Source: Pseudomonadota bacterium | GTDB lineage: Bacteria > Pseudomonadota > Alphaproteobacteria > Rhizobiales > Tepidamorphaceae | Direction: 5' to 3' | Assembly (NCBI GenBank): GCA_023458595.1 | Contig: JAEWYT010000078.1 | Coordinates: forward strand, 1-64,000 | Length of the DNA: 64,000 bases | Shown here: piece by piece, positions 1-8,449 of the stretch | Position numbering within the stretch: the stretch's first letter is position 1 | How the letters are laid out: every line of letters starts with the position of its first letter | Notes under the pieces: model-generated | Told to the model about the DNA's origin: nothing | Database searches by the model: none | The model's input: only the letters and a program-made list of their open reading frames with translations | Made by a program: the position numbers and the translations under genes

Positions 1-97
1 CGAGAGCGGCGAGCGCGACGAGGAACGCCGCCCCCGCGTAGCCGGCGATCACATACAAGCGGTCCAGCGCCCGGCTCGCGCCCTTGAGGAATGCCAT
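1..97 (-). CDS. TRAP transporter small permease (DctQ-like), N-terminal fragment
   Basis: The coding strand runs off the left edge. The visible 32 residues start MAFLKGASRALDRLYVIAGY and continue into an alanine/leucine-rich hydrophobic stretch, as expected for the first membrane helix of a DctQ/YiaM small TRAP subunit. The gene lies just downstream of a DctP-type binding protein on the same strand, the usual P-Q-M order. The large permease (DctM) would lie outside the window. Identification rests mostly on context because only one helix is visible. Confidence 0.6.
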   Translation of the reverse strand, partial: MAFLKGASRALDRLYVIAGYAGAAFLVALAAL

Positions 98-261
98 CGC
101 TTGAAGTCCCCCGGGATGGCTTGCGACTGGAAGGCGGCGGGCCGTTCGGCCTCTTGTCGCCAAGTCCGGAATTCACCGGCATCGTCCGAACGGGCCCTGG
201 ATCAGGCCCAAGGCACAACCCAGTGCTCGTTGCGCTATCCGCGCCTCACACTCAGCCTCGT

Positions 262-282
262 GTCCCGGACCTGATCCGGGAC
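262..282. repeat. Short inverted repeat in the dctP-dctQ gap
   Basis: Two perfect 8-bp arms (GTCCCGGA and TCCGGGAC) flank a 5-nt loop. The gap between dctP and dctQ (98-341) has no other recognisable element and no gene. The sequence resembles the arms of the larger palindromic repeats at 24415 and 30667, so it may be a short relative of that family. It could also act as an mRNA-stabilising hairpin that keeps binding protein levels above permease levels. Confidence 0.5.
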
Positions 283-341
283 CCATTCGGCCGTGCCGAA
301 TTGCATGGCGCGGGCGGATCGCGCCGCTCGCGCCGGAAGCC

Positions 342-1328
342 TCACATCTTCTTGTAGGCTTCGATGACTTCCTTGCCGTTCGGCCCCGCGGCCGCCAGCC
401 ACTCCTCGGTCATCGTGTCGCCGATCGCCTTGAAGCCCGTCGCGAGCTCCGCGCTCGGCGGGGCGATCGTCATGCCGTTCTTGGCGAGCTCGGCCTTGTA
501 CCAGTCGCTGAGTTCGCGGGCCTTGTCCCAGCCCGCCTTCTCGGCCTTGGCGGCTTCCTCGAGGATGATCGTCTGCGTCTTCTCGTCGAGCCCGTTCCAG
601 GCGTCGAGATTGACGATCACCATGTTCTTGGGAAGCCAGGCCTGGGTGTCGTACCAGAACTTCACGTATTCCCAGATCTTCATGTCGTAGCCGGTCGAGC
701 CCGAGGAGATCATGCTCTCGGCGACGCCGGTGGCGAAGGCCTGGCCGAGCTCGGCGGCCTCGATCTTGGTGGGTACGGCGCCCATCAGCTCGGCGAGGCG
801 GGTGGTTGCCGCGTTGTAGGCGCGGAACTTCACCCCGTTCATGTCCCCGACCTTCTCGACGGCCTTCGTCGTGTAGAGCCCCTGCGGCGGCCACGCGACC
901 GCGTAGAGCAGCTTCACGCCCTTGTCGGCCAGCACCTTCTCCATCGTCGGCTTGGACGCCTGGTAGAGCTTGAAGGCGTCGTCGAAGGAGGTCGCCAGGA
1001 ACGGCAGCGCGTCGACGCCGAAGACCGGATCCTCGTTCGACAGGGCGGAGATGAGGCGCTCGCCGATCGGCGCCTGGCCGGAGCGCACGGCGCGGAAGAT
1101 CTCGTCGCCCTTGAACAGCGAGCCGCCCGGATGGGTGACGATCTCGATCTCGCCGCCGGTCGCTTCCGTCACCCCCTTGGCGAAGGCCGCCGCTGTCTCG
1201 GAATGATAGTTCGTCGCCGGATAGGCGAGCGGCATGTCCCACTTTTCCGCCGAAGCGACCGACGCGAAGCCCGCCGACAAGGCGATAATGGCCGCGCCGG
1301 TCAGGGCGCGCGGAAGAACTGATTTCAT
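342..1328 (-). CDS. TRAP transporter substrate-binding protein, DctP family
   Basis: This is a 328-residue periplasmic binding protein for a secondary, ion-driven TRAP importer. It has a Sec signal peptide (MKSVLPRALTG followed by a hydrophobic core ending ASVASA). The mature part has the DctP fold, including the KFRAYN segment whose arginine usually pairs with a substrate carboxylate. The start at 1328 is preferred to an in-frame GTG nine bases upstream because GGGAGGTG is correctly spaced before the ATG. The substrate cannot be read from sequence; C4-dicarboxylates, taurine-like sulfonates and keto acids are all known for the family. A small permease follows at the window edge, and a sigma70-like promoter with an operator-like inverted repeat lies upstream. 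Confidence 0.9.
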   Translation of the reverse strand: MKSVLPRALTGAAIIALSAGFASVASAEKWDMPLAYPATNYHSETAAAFAKGVTEATGGEIEIVTHPGGSLFKGDEIFRAVRSGQAPIGERLISALSNEDPVFGVDALPFLATSFDDAFKLYQASKPTMEKVLADKGVKLLYAVAWPPQGLYTTKAVEKVGDMNGVKFRAYNAATTRLAELMGAVPTKIEAAELGQAFATGVAESMISSGSTGYDMKIWEYVKFWYDTQAWLPKNMVIVNLDAWNGLDEKTQTIILEEAAKAEKAGWDKARELSDWYKAELAKNGMTIAPPSAELATGFKAIGDTMTEEWLAAAGPNGKEVIEAYKKM

Positions 1329-1388
1329 CTGATACACCTCCCAGTGGTGAGCGGGGCGTCGGCGCTGGCGACGTCCTCGGCAAAGAAT

Positions 1389-1418
1389 AGCCTAACTTCG
1401 ACAAACACAAAACGTCAA
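1389..1418 (-). promoter_or_regulatory. Candidate sigma70-type promoter of the dctP operon
   Basis: On the minus strand TTGACG (1418-1413) is followed after 18 nt by TAGGCT (1394-1389). The predicted start would give a leader of about 50 nt before the dctP ATG. The surrounding 1380-1445 segment is clearly more AT-rich than the flanking genes. Seen by eye; no transcript evidence. Confidence 0.5.
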
Positions 1419-1422
1419 CGAT

Positions 1423-1443
1423 TTATCGCTATTTTATCGATAA
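1423..1443. promoter_or_regulatory. Inverted repeat directly upstream of the dctP -35 box
   Basis: The 21-bp element has TTATCG and CGATAA arms 9 bp apart, and one half is extended to the perfect palindrome TTATCGATAA (1434-1443). It abuts the candidate -35 hexamer on its upstream side. That position suits an activator, or a repressor that blocks polymerase. The size and symmetry would fit a GntR- or LacI-type dimer, but no such regulator gene is visible nearby, so the partner is unknown. Confidence 0.45.
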
Positions 1444-1517
1444 TAGGTCGTCGTAGACTTTTCGCCGCAAATTGCTCCGCGGCCGGACGGCGGCGCTACG
1501 CCGGCGCAATTCGCCGG

Positions 1518-1952
1518 CTAATCCCGTTCCCTCACCACCAGCACGGACTGCTTGGCGTGCCGGACGACGCGGGCGGCGTTCGGTCCGAGCAGGTAGTCGC
1601 GCATGGCCGGCCGATGGGAGGCCATGACGATCAGGTCGGCCGACAGATCCTCGGCGATCCGCAGGATCTGTTCGTAGATCCCGCCGTGCACCACGTGTCC
1701 CTTCACCGCGATATCGTCCGGAACGACGGTCTCGAGGAACGTCTTCAGGCGCTCCCTGGTGCCGTCGAGCGCCTTCTGTTCGAACCCTTCCGGGAAATAG
1801 CCGCCGACGATCGACATGCCCATGTCCGGCACCACGGTGACGACATGCATCGTCGCGCCGTAGTCCCGGGCCATCCGGATCGCGGCATCGAGCGCGCGAC
1901 CGGAGCTGTCCGGCTCGGCCAGGTCGATCGGCACCAGGATCGTCGAAAACAT
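1518..1952 (-). CDS. Universal stress protein (UspA family)
   Basis: This 144-residue single-domain Usp protein starts MFSTILVPIDLAEPDSSG. The family's nucleotide-binding signature (G-2X-G-9X-G-S/T) is degenerate: the matching region reads ASHRPAMRDYLLGPNAARVV, without the first two glycines and the G-S pair. ATP binding is therefore doubtful. The gene lies between two TRAP systems. A Usp protein, TeaD, is known to regulate the TRAP ectoine transporter TeaABC of Halomonas, so a modulatory role for a neighbouring transporter is plausible but inferred. Confidence 0.88.
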   Translation of the reverse strand: MFSTILVPIDLAEPDSSGRALDAAIRMARDYGATMHVVTVVPDMGMSIVGGYFPEGFEQKALDGTRERLKTFLETVVPDDIAVKGHVVHGGIYEQILRIAEDLSADLIVMASHRPAMRDYLLGPNAARVVRHAKQSVLVVRERD

Positions 1953-1975
1953 GGCTTCTCCTCCCGCTCCCCGGT

Positions 1976-4594
1976 TCAGAACGCCGGCACGGTCTGGCGC
2001 CGCCGCTGCAGCACGATCACGAGGCCGAGCAGGACCAGAGCCGGGATGTAGAACACTTCCTTGAGCATCCGCTCCTTCGGCAGCTCGACGAAGGAGACCG
2101 TCACCGGCGTGTCACCGTAGAAGTCGAAGCCCTGCAGCTTTTCGGCCATCGGCGTGCCCGGCAGCGGCTCCTCCAGAACCGCCTTGTCCGGTTCGGGAAT
2201 CACCAGGAGCCCGGCGTTCTCCAGGCGCTCGGCACCGTCGACCGCCTCGCCGAGAGGCACCTGCATGGTCAGCCTGTCGATCCGGTCGGGATTGTCGAAA
2301 TCGGGTCCTTCGATCGTCATCCGCAACTCGGCGTCGGCCGGCAGATTGCCGGCGACGGCGACGACCTCCGAGCCCGGCCGCTCGTCGAAGGGCGGCTCGA
2401 CGAGATCGAGCCAGAAGCCGGGCCGGAACAGGGTGAGCGCGACGACGAGCAGCGCCGCCGTCTCCCAGATGCGGTTGCGGGTCAGGAAGTAGCCCTGCGT
2501 CGCTGCGGCAAACAGGAGCATCGCGACGGTCGCCACGCAGAACACGAAGATCGCCTTCCAGACGGTGACGTCGATCAGCAGCAGTTCCGTGTTGAAGATG
2601 AACAGGAACGGCAGGAGCGCGGTGCGGATATCGTAGCCGAAGCCCTGGAAGCCGGTCTTGATCGGGTCGCCGCCCGAGATCGCCGCCGCCGCGAAGGCGG
2701 CGAGCCCGACCGGCGGCGTGTCGTCGGCGAGGATGCCGAAATAGAAGACGAAGAAGTGGACGGCGATCAGCGGCACGAGCAACCCGTTCGCCGCCCCGAC
2801 CGAGACGATCACCGGCGCCATCAGCGAGGAGACGACGATGTAGTTGGCGGTCGTCGGCAGGCCCATGCCGAGGATCAGGCTCATGACCGCGACGAGCAGC
2901 AGCATCGCCATCAGGTTGCCGCCCGACAGGAACTCGACGAACTCGCCGACCACCTGGTGCGCGCCGGTGAGCGAGATCGTGCCGACGATGATGCCGGCTG
3001 CGCCGGTGGCGACGCCGATGCCGATCATGTTGCGGGCGCCGGCGATCATGCCGGCCACGAAATCGGCGACGCCCTGCCTGAATGCGGCGCCGAACCGGCC
3101 CGTGCCGCGGAAGAAGCTCTTCAGCGGATGCTGGGTCAGCACGATGACGATCATCGACACGGTGGCATAGTAGGCCGACAGCGCCGGCGAGAACCTCTCG
3201 ATCAGGATGCACCAGATCAGGATCACGATCGGCAGGATGAAATGCAGGCCGGTGACGGCGACTTCACCCGCCCGCGGCAGTTCCTTCAGCGGCGCGTTCG
3301 GATCGTCCATCTCGAGATCCGGATAGCGCGCGGCGAGCGCGAGCAGCGCCAGGTAGGCGGCGAGGAACAGGCCTATCACCGTGTAGAAGGTCATGCCGGG
3401 GAAGGCGACCTTGATCCAGCCGAGCCCGTAGTAGACGGCCGCCGCCAGGACGCACATGGCGATGAATCCGGTCAGCACCCCCATCAGCCGGCGCATGGCG
3501 GTCACGGTCGCCGGCGGCTTCGGCAACCCCTTCAGCTCCAGCTTCAGCGCCTCCAGATGGACGATGTAGAGGAGCGCGATGTAGGAGACGACCGCCGGGA
3601 CGAAGGCATGGCGGATGATGTCGGTATAGGCGACGCCGGTGAACTCGGCGATCAGGAAGGCCGCCGCCCCCATGACCGGCGGGGTGAGCTGCCCGTTGGT
3701 CGAGGAAGCCACTTCGACGGCACCCGCCTTCTCCGCCGGGAAGCCCGTCCGCTTCATCAGGGGAATCGTGAAAGTGCCGGTCGTCACCACGTTGGCGATC
3801 GAGGAGCCAGAATAGAGCCCCGACAGCGCCGAGGCGACGACGGCGGCTTTCGCCGGCCCGCCGCGCAGATGGCCGAGCAGGGCGAAGGCGATCTTGATGA
3901 AGTAGTTGCCGGCGCCCGCCTTCTCGAGAAGCGAGCCGAACAGGACGAACAGGAAGATCATCGAGGCGGACACGCCGAGCGCGACGCCGAACACGCCCTC
4001 GGTCTGCATCCAGTAGTGCCACATGGCCTTGCCGTAGGAGGCGCCCTTCCACTGGATCGCATCGGGCAGCCACTGGGCATCGCCGAAGAAGACGTAGAGG
4101 ACGAAGACGCTGGCCACGATCACGAGCGGCAGGCCGAGCGTTCGATAGACCGATATCGCGAGCACCGTCATGCCCGCCGTCGCGGCGACGAGGTCGGCGG
4201 TGGTAGGCAGCCCGGCACGGGCGGAGATCGCTTCGTCGAAGACGATCAGATAGAGACAGGCGCAGACGCCGACGACCGCCAGCACCCAGTCGTACCAGGG
4301 TACCCGGTGTCGGCCGCTCGACTTGAACAGCGGATAGGCGAGCGCGGCGAGCGCGAGCGCGAACGCCAGATGGACGACGCGCACCTCGAAATTGTTGAGG
4401 ACGACCGGAATACGGAACGTTTCGGCGAGCAGGTAGGGAATGTTCGAGGCGACGTAGAGCTGGAACAGCGACCACACGAACGCCAGACCGGCGATGAACA
4501 GGCCGACGCCGCCCGTGACGCTGCGTGCGCCGGTATCGACCTGCGCCACCAGTTCGTCGACGTCTATCTCGCGCTTCCGGATGTCGTCCGCCAT
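1976..4594 (-). CDS. TRAP transporter fused 4TM/12TM permease (TAXI-associated)
   Basis: This 872-residue inner-membrane protein fuses the small (Q) and large (M) TRAP subunits, as is usual for TAXI-type systems. Many hydrophobic segments follow a charged N-terminus (MADDIRKREIDVDELVAQVD). The core has conserved glycine/proline-rich loops such as GLPTTANYIV and PPVMGAAAFLIAEF. The C-terminal ~150 residues form a soluble stretch followed by a last helix, matching the DUF3394-type extension of this family. It is encoded just downstream of its likely TAXI binding protein, separated by a gap holding a strong hairpin. Its substrate is unknown; the nearby nucleobase and creatininase-like enzymes suggest a nitrogenous organic acid or base. 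Confidence 0.93.
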   Translation of the reverse strand: MADDIRKREIDVDELVAQVDTGARSVTGGVGLFIAGLAFVWSLFQLYVASNIPYLLAETFRIPVVLNNFEVRVVHLAFALALAALAYPLFKSSGRHRVPWYDWVLAVVGVCACLYLIVFDEAISARAGLPTTADLVAATAGMTVLAISVYRTLGLPLVIVASVFVLYVFFGDAQWLPDAIQWKGASYGKAMWHYWMQTEGVFGVALGVSASMIFLFVLFGSLLEKAGAGNYFIKIAFALLGHLRGGPAKAAVVASALSGLYSGSSIANVVTTGTFTIPLMKRTGFPAEKAGAVEVASSTNGQLTPPVMGAAAFLIAEFTGVAYTDIIRHAFVPAVVSYIALLYIVHLEALKLELKGLPKPPATVTAMRRLMGVLTGFIAMCVLAAAVYYGLGWIKVAFPGMTFYTVIGLFLAAYLALLALAARYPDLEMDDPNAPLKELPRAGEVAVTGLHFILPIVILIWCILIERFSPALSAYYATVSMIVIVLTQHPLKSFFRGTGRFGAAFRQGVADFVAGMIAGARNMIGIGVATGAAGIIVGTISLTGAHQVVGEFVEFLSGGNLMAMLLLVAVMSLILGMGLPTTANYIVVSSLMAPVIVSVGAANGLLVPLIAVHFFVFYFGILADDTPPVGLAAFAAAAISGGDPIKTGFQGFGYDIRTALLPFLFIFNTELLLIDVTVWKAIFVFCVATVAMLLFAAATQGYFLTRNRIWETAALLVVALTLFRPGFWLDLVEPPFDERPGSEVVAVAGNLPADAELRMTIEGPDFDNPDRIDRLTMQVPLGEAVDGAERLENAGLLVIPEPDKAVLEEPLPGTPMAEKLQGFDFYGDTPVTVSFVELPKERMLKEVFYIPALVLLGLVIVLQRRRQTVPAF

Positions 4595-4696
4595 GCCGCC
4601 CTCGGATCTTCGAACCCGCCGCCGAAGCGGCGCCCCGTCGGTGCAACGTCGAAAGCTCGCCCCCCTCGGCGCAACGCCGACAATTCCAAACGTGGC

Positions 4697-4718
4697 GGGG
4701 CGGCCGTCGGGCCGCCCC
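4697..4718 (-). other. Intercistronic hairpin between TAXI binding protein and permease genes
   Basis: Perfect 9-bp arms (GGGGCGGCC and GGCCGCCCC) enclose a 4-nt loop, with no following U-tract. In a binding-protein/permease operon such a hairpin commonly stabilises the upstream mRNA or partially attenuates the downstream gene, giving excess binding protein. The rest of the 4595-4726 gap shows no gene. Confidence 0.5.
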
Positions 4719-4726
4719 GGAAACGC

Positions 4727-5686
4727 TTACATCCAGCCGCGTTCCTTGTAGTACTTCTCCGCGCCCGGATGGAGCGGAGCGGACAGGCCGTCCTTGATCA
4801 TCTCCTCCTCCTTCAGGTTGGCGAAGGCCGGGTGCAGCGACTTGAAGTCGTCGAAGTTGTCGAAGACGGCCTTGACCACCGTATAGACGACCTCGTCGGG
4901 CACCGCCGCCGAGGTGACGAAGGTCGCCCCGACGCCGAAGGTATTCGCGTCGTTGGCCTGGCCGGCGTAAGTCCCGGCCGGAATCGTGGCGAGGCGATAG
5001 TACGGCTTGTCCGAGATGAACTTCTCGATATCCGGCCCGGATATGTCGGCGAGAACGGAATCGCAGGTCGACAGCGTCTCCTGGATCAGCGCCGAAGGAT
5101 GGCCGACCGTGTAGAAATACGCGTCTATGTTGCCGTCGCAGAGCGCCTGCCCGGTCTCCGCGGGCTTTAGTTCCGCCGCGAGCTTCAGTGCGGCCGTGTC
5201 GACGATTCCGGCCTCCGCCAGGGCATCCCACAGCGCGCGTTGTCCGGAGCCGGGATTGCCGATGTTGACCGACTTGCCGGCGAGATCCTTGTAGCTCTTG
5301 ATGCCGGAATCGGCGCGCGCGACGAGCGTCGCCGGCTCGGGATGGACGGAGAACACCGAGCGCAGGTCCTTGAACGGCTTGCCGTCCCACTGGGCCCTGC
5401 CTTCGTAGGCGTTGAACTGGACGTCGGACTGGGCGACCCCGAACTCGAGCTCGCCGGCCGCGATCGTGTTGACGTTGTAGACCGAGCCGCCGGTCGATTC
5501 CGCCGAGCAGCGGATACCGTGCTCCTTGCGGTCCTTGTTGACGAGCCGGCAGATCGCGCCGCCGGTGGGATAGTAGACACCGGTGATGCCGCCGGTGCCG
5601 ATCGAAATGAACTTCTGCTGGGCCGAGGCGCCACCGGCGCCGACGGCCAGAGCCACGGCAAAAGCGCCGAATGCCAAGTGTCGCAT
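4727..5686 (-). CDS. TAXI-family TRAP transporter solute-binding protein
   Basis: This 319-residue periplasmic protein has a signal peptide cleaved near GGASAQQ. The TAXI-family opening FISIGTGGITGVYYPTGGAI is followed by STGGSVYNV and by GVAQSDVQFNAYEG, all typical of this binding-protein class. The ATG at 5686 is preceded by AAGGAGT. The adjacent downstream gene is the fused TRAP permease, so the pair forms a complete importer. The region upstream to 5868 holds no gene and presumably carries the promoter. TAXI systems are poorly characterised; glutamate is one reported substrate type, and the ligand here is unknown. Confidence 0.93.
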   Translation of the reverse strand: MRHLAFGAFAVALAVGAGGASAQQKFISIGTGGITGVYYPTGGAICRLVNKDRKEHGIRCSAESTGGSVYNVNTIAAGELEFGVAQSDVQFNAYEGRAQWDGKPFKDLRSVFSVHPEPATLVARADSGIKSYKDLAGKSVNIGNPGSGQRALWDALAEAGIVDTAALKLAAELKPAETGQALCDGNIDAYFYTVGHPSALIQETLSTCDSVLADISGPDIEKFISDKPYYRLATIPAGTYAGQANDANTFGVGATFVTSAAVPDEVVYTVVKAVFDNFDDFKSLHPAFANLKEEEMIKDGLSAPLHPGAEKYYKERGWM

Positions 5687-5868
5687 GAAAACTCCTTCCG
5701 TCTGCGTTTATGGTCTTTGCCGGCGGCGGGCCGGCTTTATCGATCGTCGGGACAACGCGGTTGCCGGCGCGTCCCCTGCGCGTATGTCAGCCTCAATTAC
5801 TGGCCAAGACAACCCTCCAGTGCGCCCGACGTTATGTGCGACGCAGCATCCGCCGCCGGGCTGAGCCG

Positions 5869-6669
5869 TCAGCCGGCGAGGCGGGCGGGATCGAAACGGT
5901 CGATGTCGTCGAGGAGAGCCAGGAACCGGCCGACCGCGAAATCCGCCGCCGCACGCCCCTTCTCCGCCGTGGCCGCCGCCGCGTTTCCGCAGGCGCCCGA
6001 GGCGTTGAGGTCGGCGGTCGTCCAGGCGAACGCCGTCCGGCCGGTTCCGCGCAGCACCTCGAATTCGCCCTCCATCGCCACCGACGCCGGAATGAAATCG
6101 GCACGCCCGGCCCCGCGCACGAGGCGCGGAAGCAGATCCAGCATCAGCGAGGTCTCGATATCGCCGGCGTGGATGCCGTGGGTGATCTCCGCCTCGTCGA
6201 ACAATCCGTCCGGATAGCCGAGCCGGGCCCAGCTCGTCGCCACGACCAGCATGCGATGGCGAATCCGCAGGGCGCGCGCGGCGAGCCCCATGACCTCGCT
6301 GTTGCCGCCGTGCGAGCTCATGATCGCGAGCTTGCGGATGCCCGCGCGCGCGACCGAGTCGCCGAGCGCCTCCAGCATGTCGAGCAGGGTGCGCGCGTCG
6401 ACGCTGAGCGTCCCGGGAAAGCCGAGATGCTCGTCGCTCTTGCCGACCGCCACGGTGGGCAGCACCAGCGCCGGCAGGCCCGCCGGCATCCGTTCCACGG
6501 CCTTCCCGATCAGCCCGTCGGCGATGAACGTGTCGACGCCCGTCGGCAGGTGCGGCCCGTGCTGCTCGGTCGCCGCGATCGGCAGCACGGCGATCCACGC
6601 CGAGGTGTCGCCGTCGAAATCGGCCGTGGCGAGGTCCTGCCAGAAGCGGCTGGGGGGAGCGCCGTTCAC
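5869..6669 (-). CDS. Creatininase-family hydrolase (copy 1)
   Basis: This 266-residue metal-dependent amidohydrolase belongs to the creatininase family. Metal ligands align with characterised creatininase: E35 and H37 in TEQHGPHLP, D46 in TGVDTF, the SSHGGN loop, and HAGDIETS. It begins with a GTG overlapping the stop codon of the upstream 8-oxoguanine deaminase gene (GTGA), with GGAGGGG just before it, so the two are translationally coupled. The family also contains ArfB-type enzymes that remove a formyl group from formamidopyrimidines. Given its neighbours, hydrolysis of a ring-opened purine or another cyclic amide is at least as likely as creatinine hydrolysis. No creatinase gene is present. 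Confidence 0.87.
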   Translation of the reverse strand: MNGAPPSRFWQDLATADFDGDTSAWIAVLPIAATEQHGPHLPTGVDTFIADGLIGKAVERMPAGLPALVLPTVAVGKSDEHLGFPGTLSVDARTLLDMLEALGDSVARAGIRKLAIMSSHGGNSEVMGLAARALRIRHRMLVVATSWARLGYPDGLFDEAEITHGIHAGDIETSLMLDLLPRLVRGAGRADFIPASVAMEGEFEVLRGTGRTAFAWTTADLNASGACGNAAAATAEKGRAAADFAVGRFLALLDDIDRFDPARLAG

Positions 6670-8018
6670 AGCCCCTCCAGGAACCGCTTCGCCGCCGCCG
6701 TGTGCTCGACGCGCAGCCGCTCGACGTCGACGCCCATCGGCATCCCGTCCTCAACCCGCCATTCGCCCGCGATCATGACCCGATCCGCCCTGTACGCCCC
6801 GCACAGGACGAGGGCGGCGAGCGGGTCGCCGGAGCCGGAAAAGCGCAGCTCGTCGAGCGTGTACATGGCGAGGTCCGCCTGCTTGCCGACCGCGATCGCG
6901 CCGATGTCGTCGCGCCCCAGGCACCGGGCCGAGCCTTCGGTCGCCCAGCGGAACACGTCGAAATGCGTCACCGCGCCGGAGCCGTAGGTGAGCCGGTTGA
7001 TCATCAGTGCGTGGCGCACGCCCTCCATCAGGTTGGAGTTGTCGTTGGACGCCGAGCCGTCCACGCCGAGCCCGACCGGGGAGCCCACCGCCTCCAGCTC
7101 CTTGGTGCGGCACTGGCCCGAGGCGAGCACCATGTTCGAGGTCGGGCAATGGCTGACCCCGACCTTGTGCCTGCCGAGCCGCTCGATCTCGTCGTCGGTG
7201 AAATGGATGCCGTGGGCGAGCCACACCCGGTCGTTCATCCAGCCGAGTTCCTCGAGATAGTCGACGGGCCGGCAGCCGAAATGCTGCAGGCAGTAGGCGT
7301 CCTCGTCGTGGGTCTCGCCGAGATGGGTGTGCAGGCGGCAGTCGAAGCGCTCCGCCAGCGCGACCGAATCCGTCATCAGCCGCCTGGTGACGGTGAACGG
7401 CGCGCACGGGGCGAGCGCCACGCGGATCAGGCTGCCCTCGCTCGCGTCGTGGTACTTCGACAGGACCCGTTCGCAATCGGCGAGGATCGTGTCCTCGTCC
7501 TGCACCACGCTGTCGGGCGGCAGGCCGCCGTCCTTCACCGAGAGGTTCATCGACCCGCGCGTCACCGTCATGCGCATGCCGAGCGCCGTCGCCTCCTCGG
7601 CCTGGATGTCCATCGCGCTCTCGAGGCCGGCGGGAAACAGGTAGTGGTGGTCGGAGGCCGCGGTGCAGCCCGACATCATCAGCTCGGTGAGCGCGAGGCG
7701 CGTGCCGAGCCGGAAGCCCTCCGGCGTCAGCCGGCTCCAGATCGGATAGAGCGCCTGCAGCCAGGGGAACAGCTCCTTGTTGATCGCGCTGGGATGCGCG
7801 CGCGTCAGCGTCTGGAAGAAATGGTGATGCGTGTTGACGAGGCCGGGCAGCACCACGTGACGCCCGGCGTCGAAGACGGAATCGACCGGTTGCGAGGGCT
7901 CCGCGCCGCGCCCGACGAGCTCGACGATCCGCCCGCCCTCGGTGACGATGCCGCGCTCCGCTCCCCCGCCCGCATCGGCCGCGAGGATGGCGAGCGGGTC
8001 CTTGATCCACCTGCGCAT
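6666..8018 (-). CDS. 8-oxoguanine deaminase (amidohydrolase superfamily)
   Basis: This cytosolic zinc enzyme of about 450 residues should convert 8-oxoguanine to urate plus ammonia. Metal motifs are visible in order: HHH in VNTHHHFFQT, HTHLGETHDED, LAHGIH, and the catalytic aspartate in GVDGSASNDN. The segment AINKELFPWLQALYPIW is characteristic of the 8-oxoguanine deaminase branch as opposed to guanine deaminase or chlorohydrolases. The ATG at 8018 is chosen; a TTG two codons earlier overlaps the ridA stop and is also possible. It sits in a ridA-deaminase-creatininase operon. Substrate assignment is by family resemblance, not tested. Confidence 0.88.
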   Translation of the reverse strand: MRRWIKDPLAILAADAGGGAERGIVTEGGRIVELVGRGAEPSQPVDSVFDAGRHVVLPGLVNTHHHFFQTLTRAHPSAINKELFPWLQALYPIWSRLTPEGFRLGTRLALTELMMSGCTAASDHHYLFPAGLESAMDIQAEEATALGMRMTVTRGSMNLSVKDGGLPPDSVVQDEDTILADCERVLSKYHDASEGSLIRVALAPCAPFTVTRRLMTDSVALAERFDCRLHTHLGETHDEDAYCLQHFGCRPVDYLEELGWMNDRVWLAHGIHFTDDEIERLGRHKVGVSHCPTSNMVLASGQCRTKELEAVGSPVGLGVDGSASNDNSNLMEGVRHALMINRLTYGSGAVTHFDVFRWATEGSARCLGRDDIGAIAVGKQADLAMYTLDELRFSGSGDPLAALVLCGAYRADRVMIAGEWRVEDGMPMGVDVERLRVEHTAAAKRFLEGL

Positions 8019-8020
8019 GG

Positions 8021-8410
8021 TCAATTCGCCTTCGCCGCGATCACCTCGACCTCGACCTTGAATTCCGGCCGGGCGAAGCCCGACACCACCATCAGCGTCG
8101 AGGCGGGCGGCGGATCGGCGGTGAATTCGTCGCGCGCCGCCATGTAGTCCTTAAGGTATGCCCTGTCCGAGACGAATGCGTTGATGCGCACGATGTCGGC
8201 GAGGCCCATGCCGGCGGAGGCGAGGATCGCCCGGACGTTCTCGAAGCAGAGCCGCGTCTGGTCCGCGGCGCTTTCGGGAATCGCGTCGTCCGCCGAGATG
8301 CCGAGCTGCCCGGAGCACAGCACCAGCCGCGCGCCGGGCTCGATCTCGACGCCGTGGCTGTACCGGGCGAAAGGAGGGCGGATGCCCCCCGGCGTATGAT
8401 GCGCTACCAT
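8021..8410 (-). CDS. RidA family (YjgF/YER057c/UK114) protein
   Basis: This 129-residue RidA-fold protein carries the usual core (LVLCSGQLGI, ENVRAIL, DIVRINAFVSD). Its C-terminus has the ARPEFKVEVEVIA segment, which contains the conserved arginine region that binds substrate carboxylates. RidA proteins hydrolyse reactive enamine/imine intermediates; relatives in nucleobase pathways remove aminoacrylate-type products. It is the first gene of the minus-strand operon, and only 39 bp separate it from the divergent second creatininase gene, so the two promoters must overlap. Confidence 0.9.
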   Translation of the reverse strand: MVAHHTPGGIRPPFARYSHGVEIEPGARLVLCSGQLGISADDAIPESAADQTRLCFENVRAILASAGMGLADIVRINAFVSDRAYLKDYMAARDEFTADPPPASTLMVVSGFARPEFKVEVEVIAAKAN

Positions 8411-8449
8411 GGCTCTCCCGCCGAACGAGTTTCGATTCCGGAGACGCTA

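Noticed and set aside
2756..5170. Very long plus-strand reading frame opposite the TRAP permease and TAXI genes
   Set aside because: It is rich in Arg, Asp, His and Gly with no domain, has no ribosome-binding site, and is antisense to two clearly conserved genes. Such shadows are expected in GC-rich DNA.
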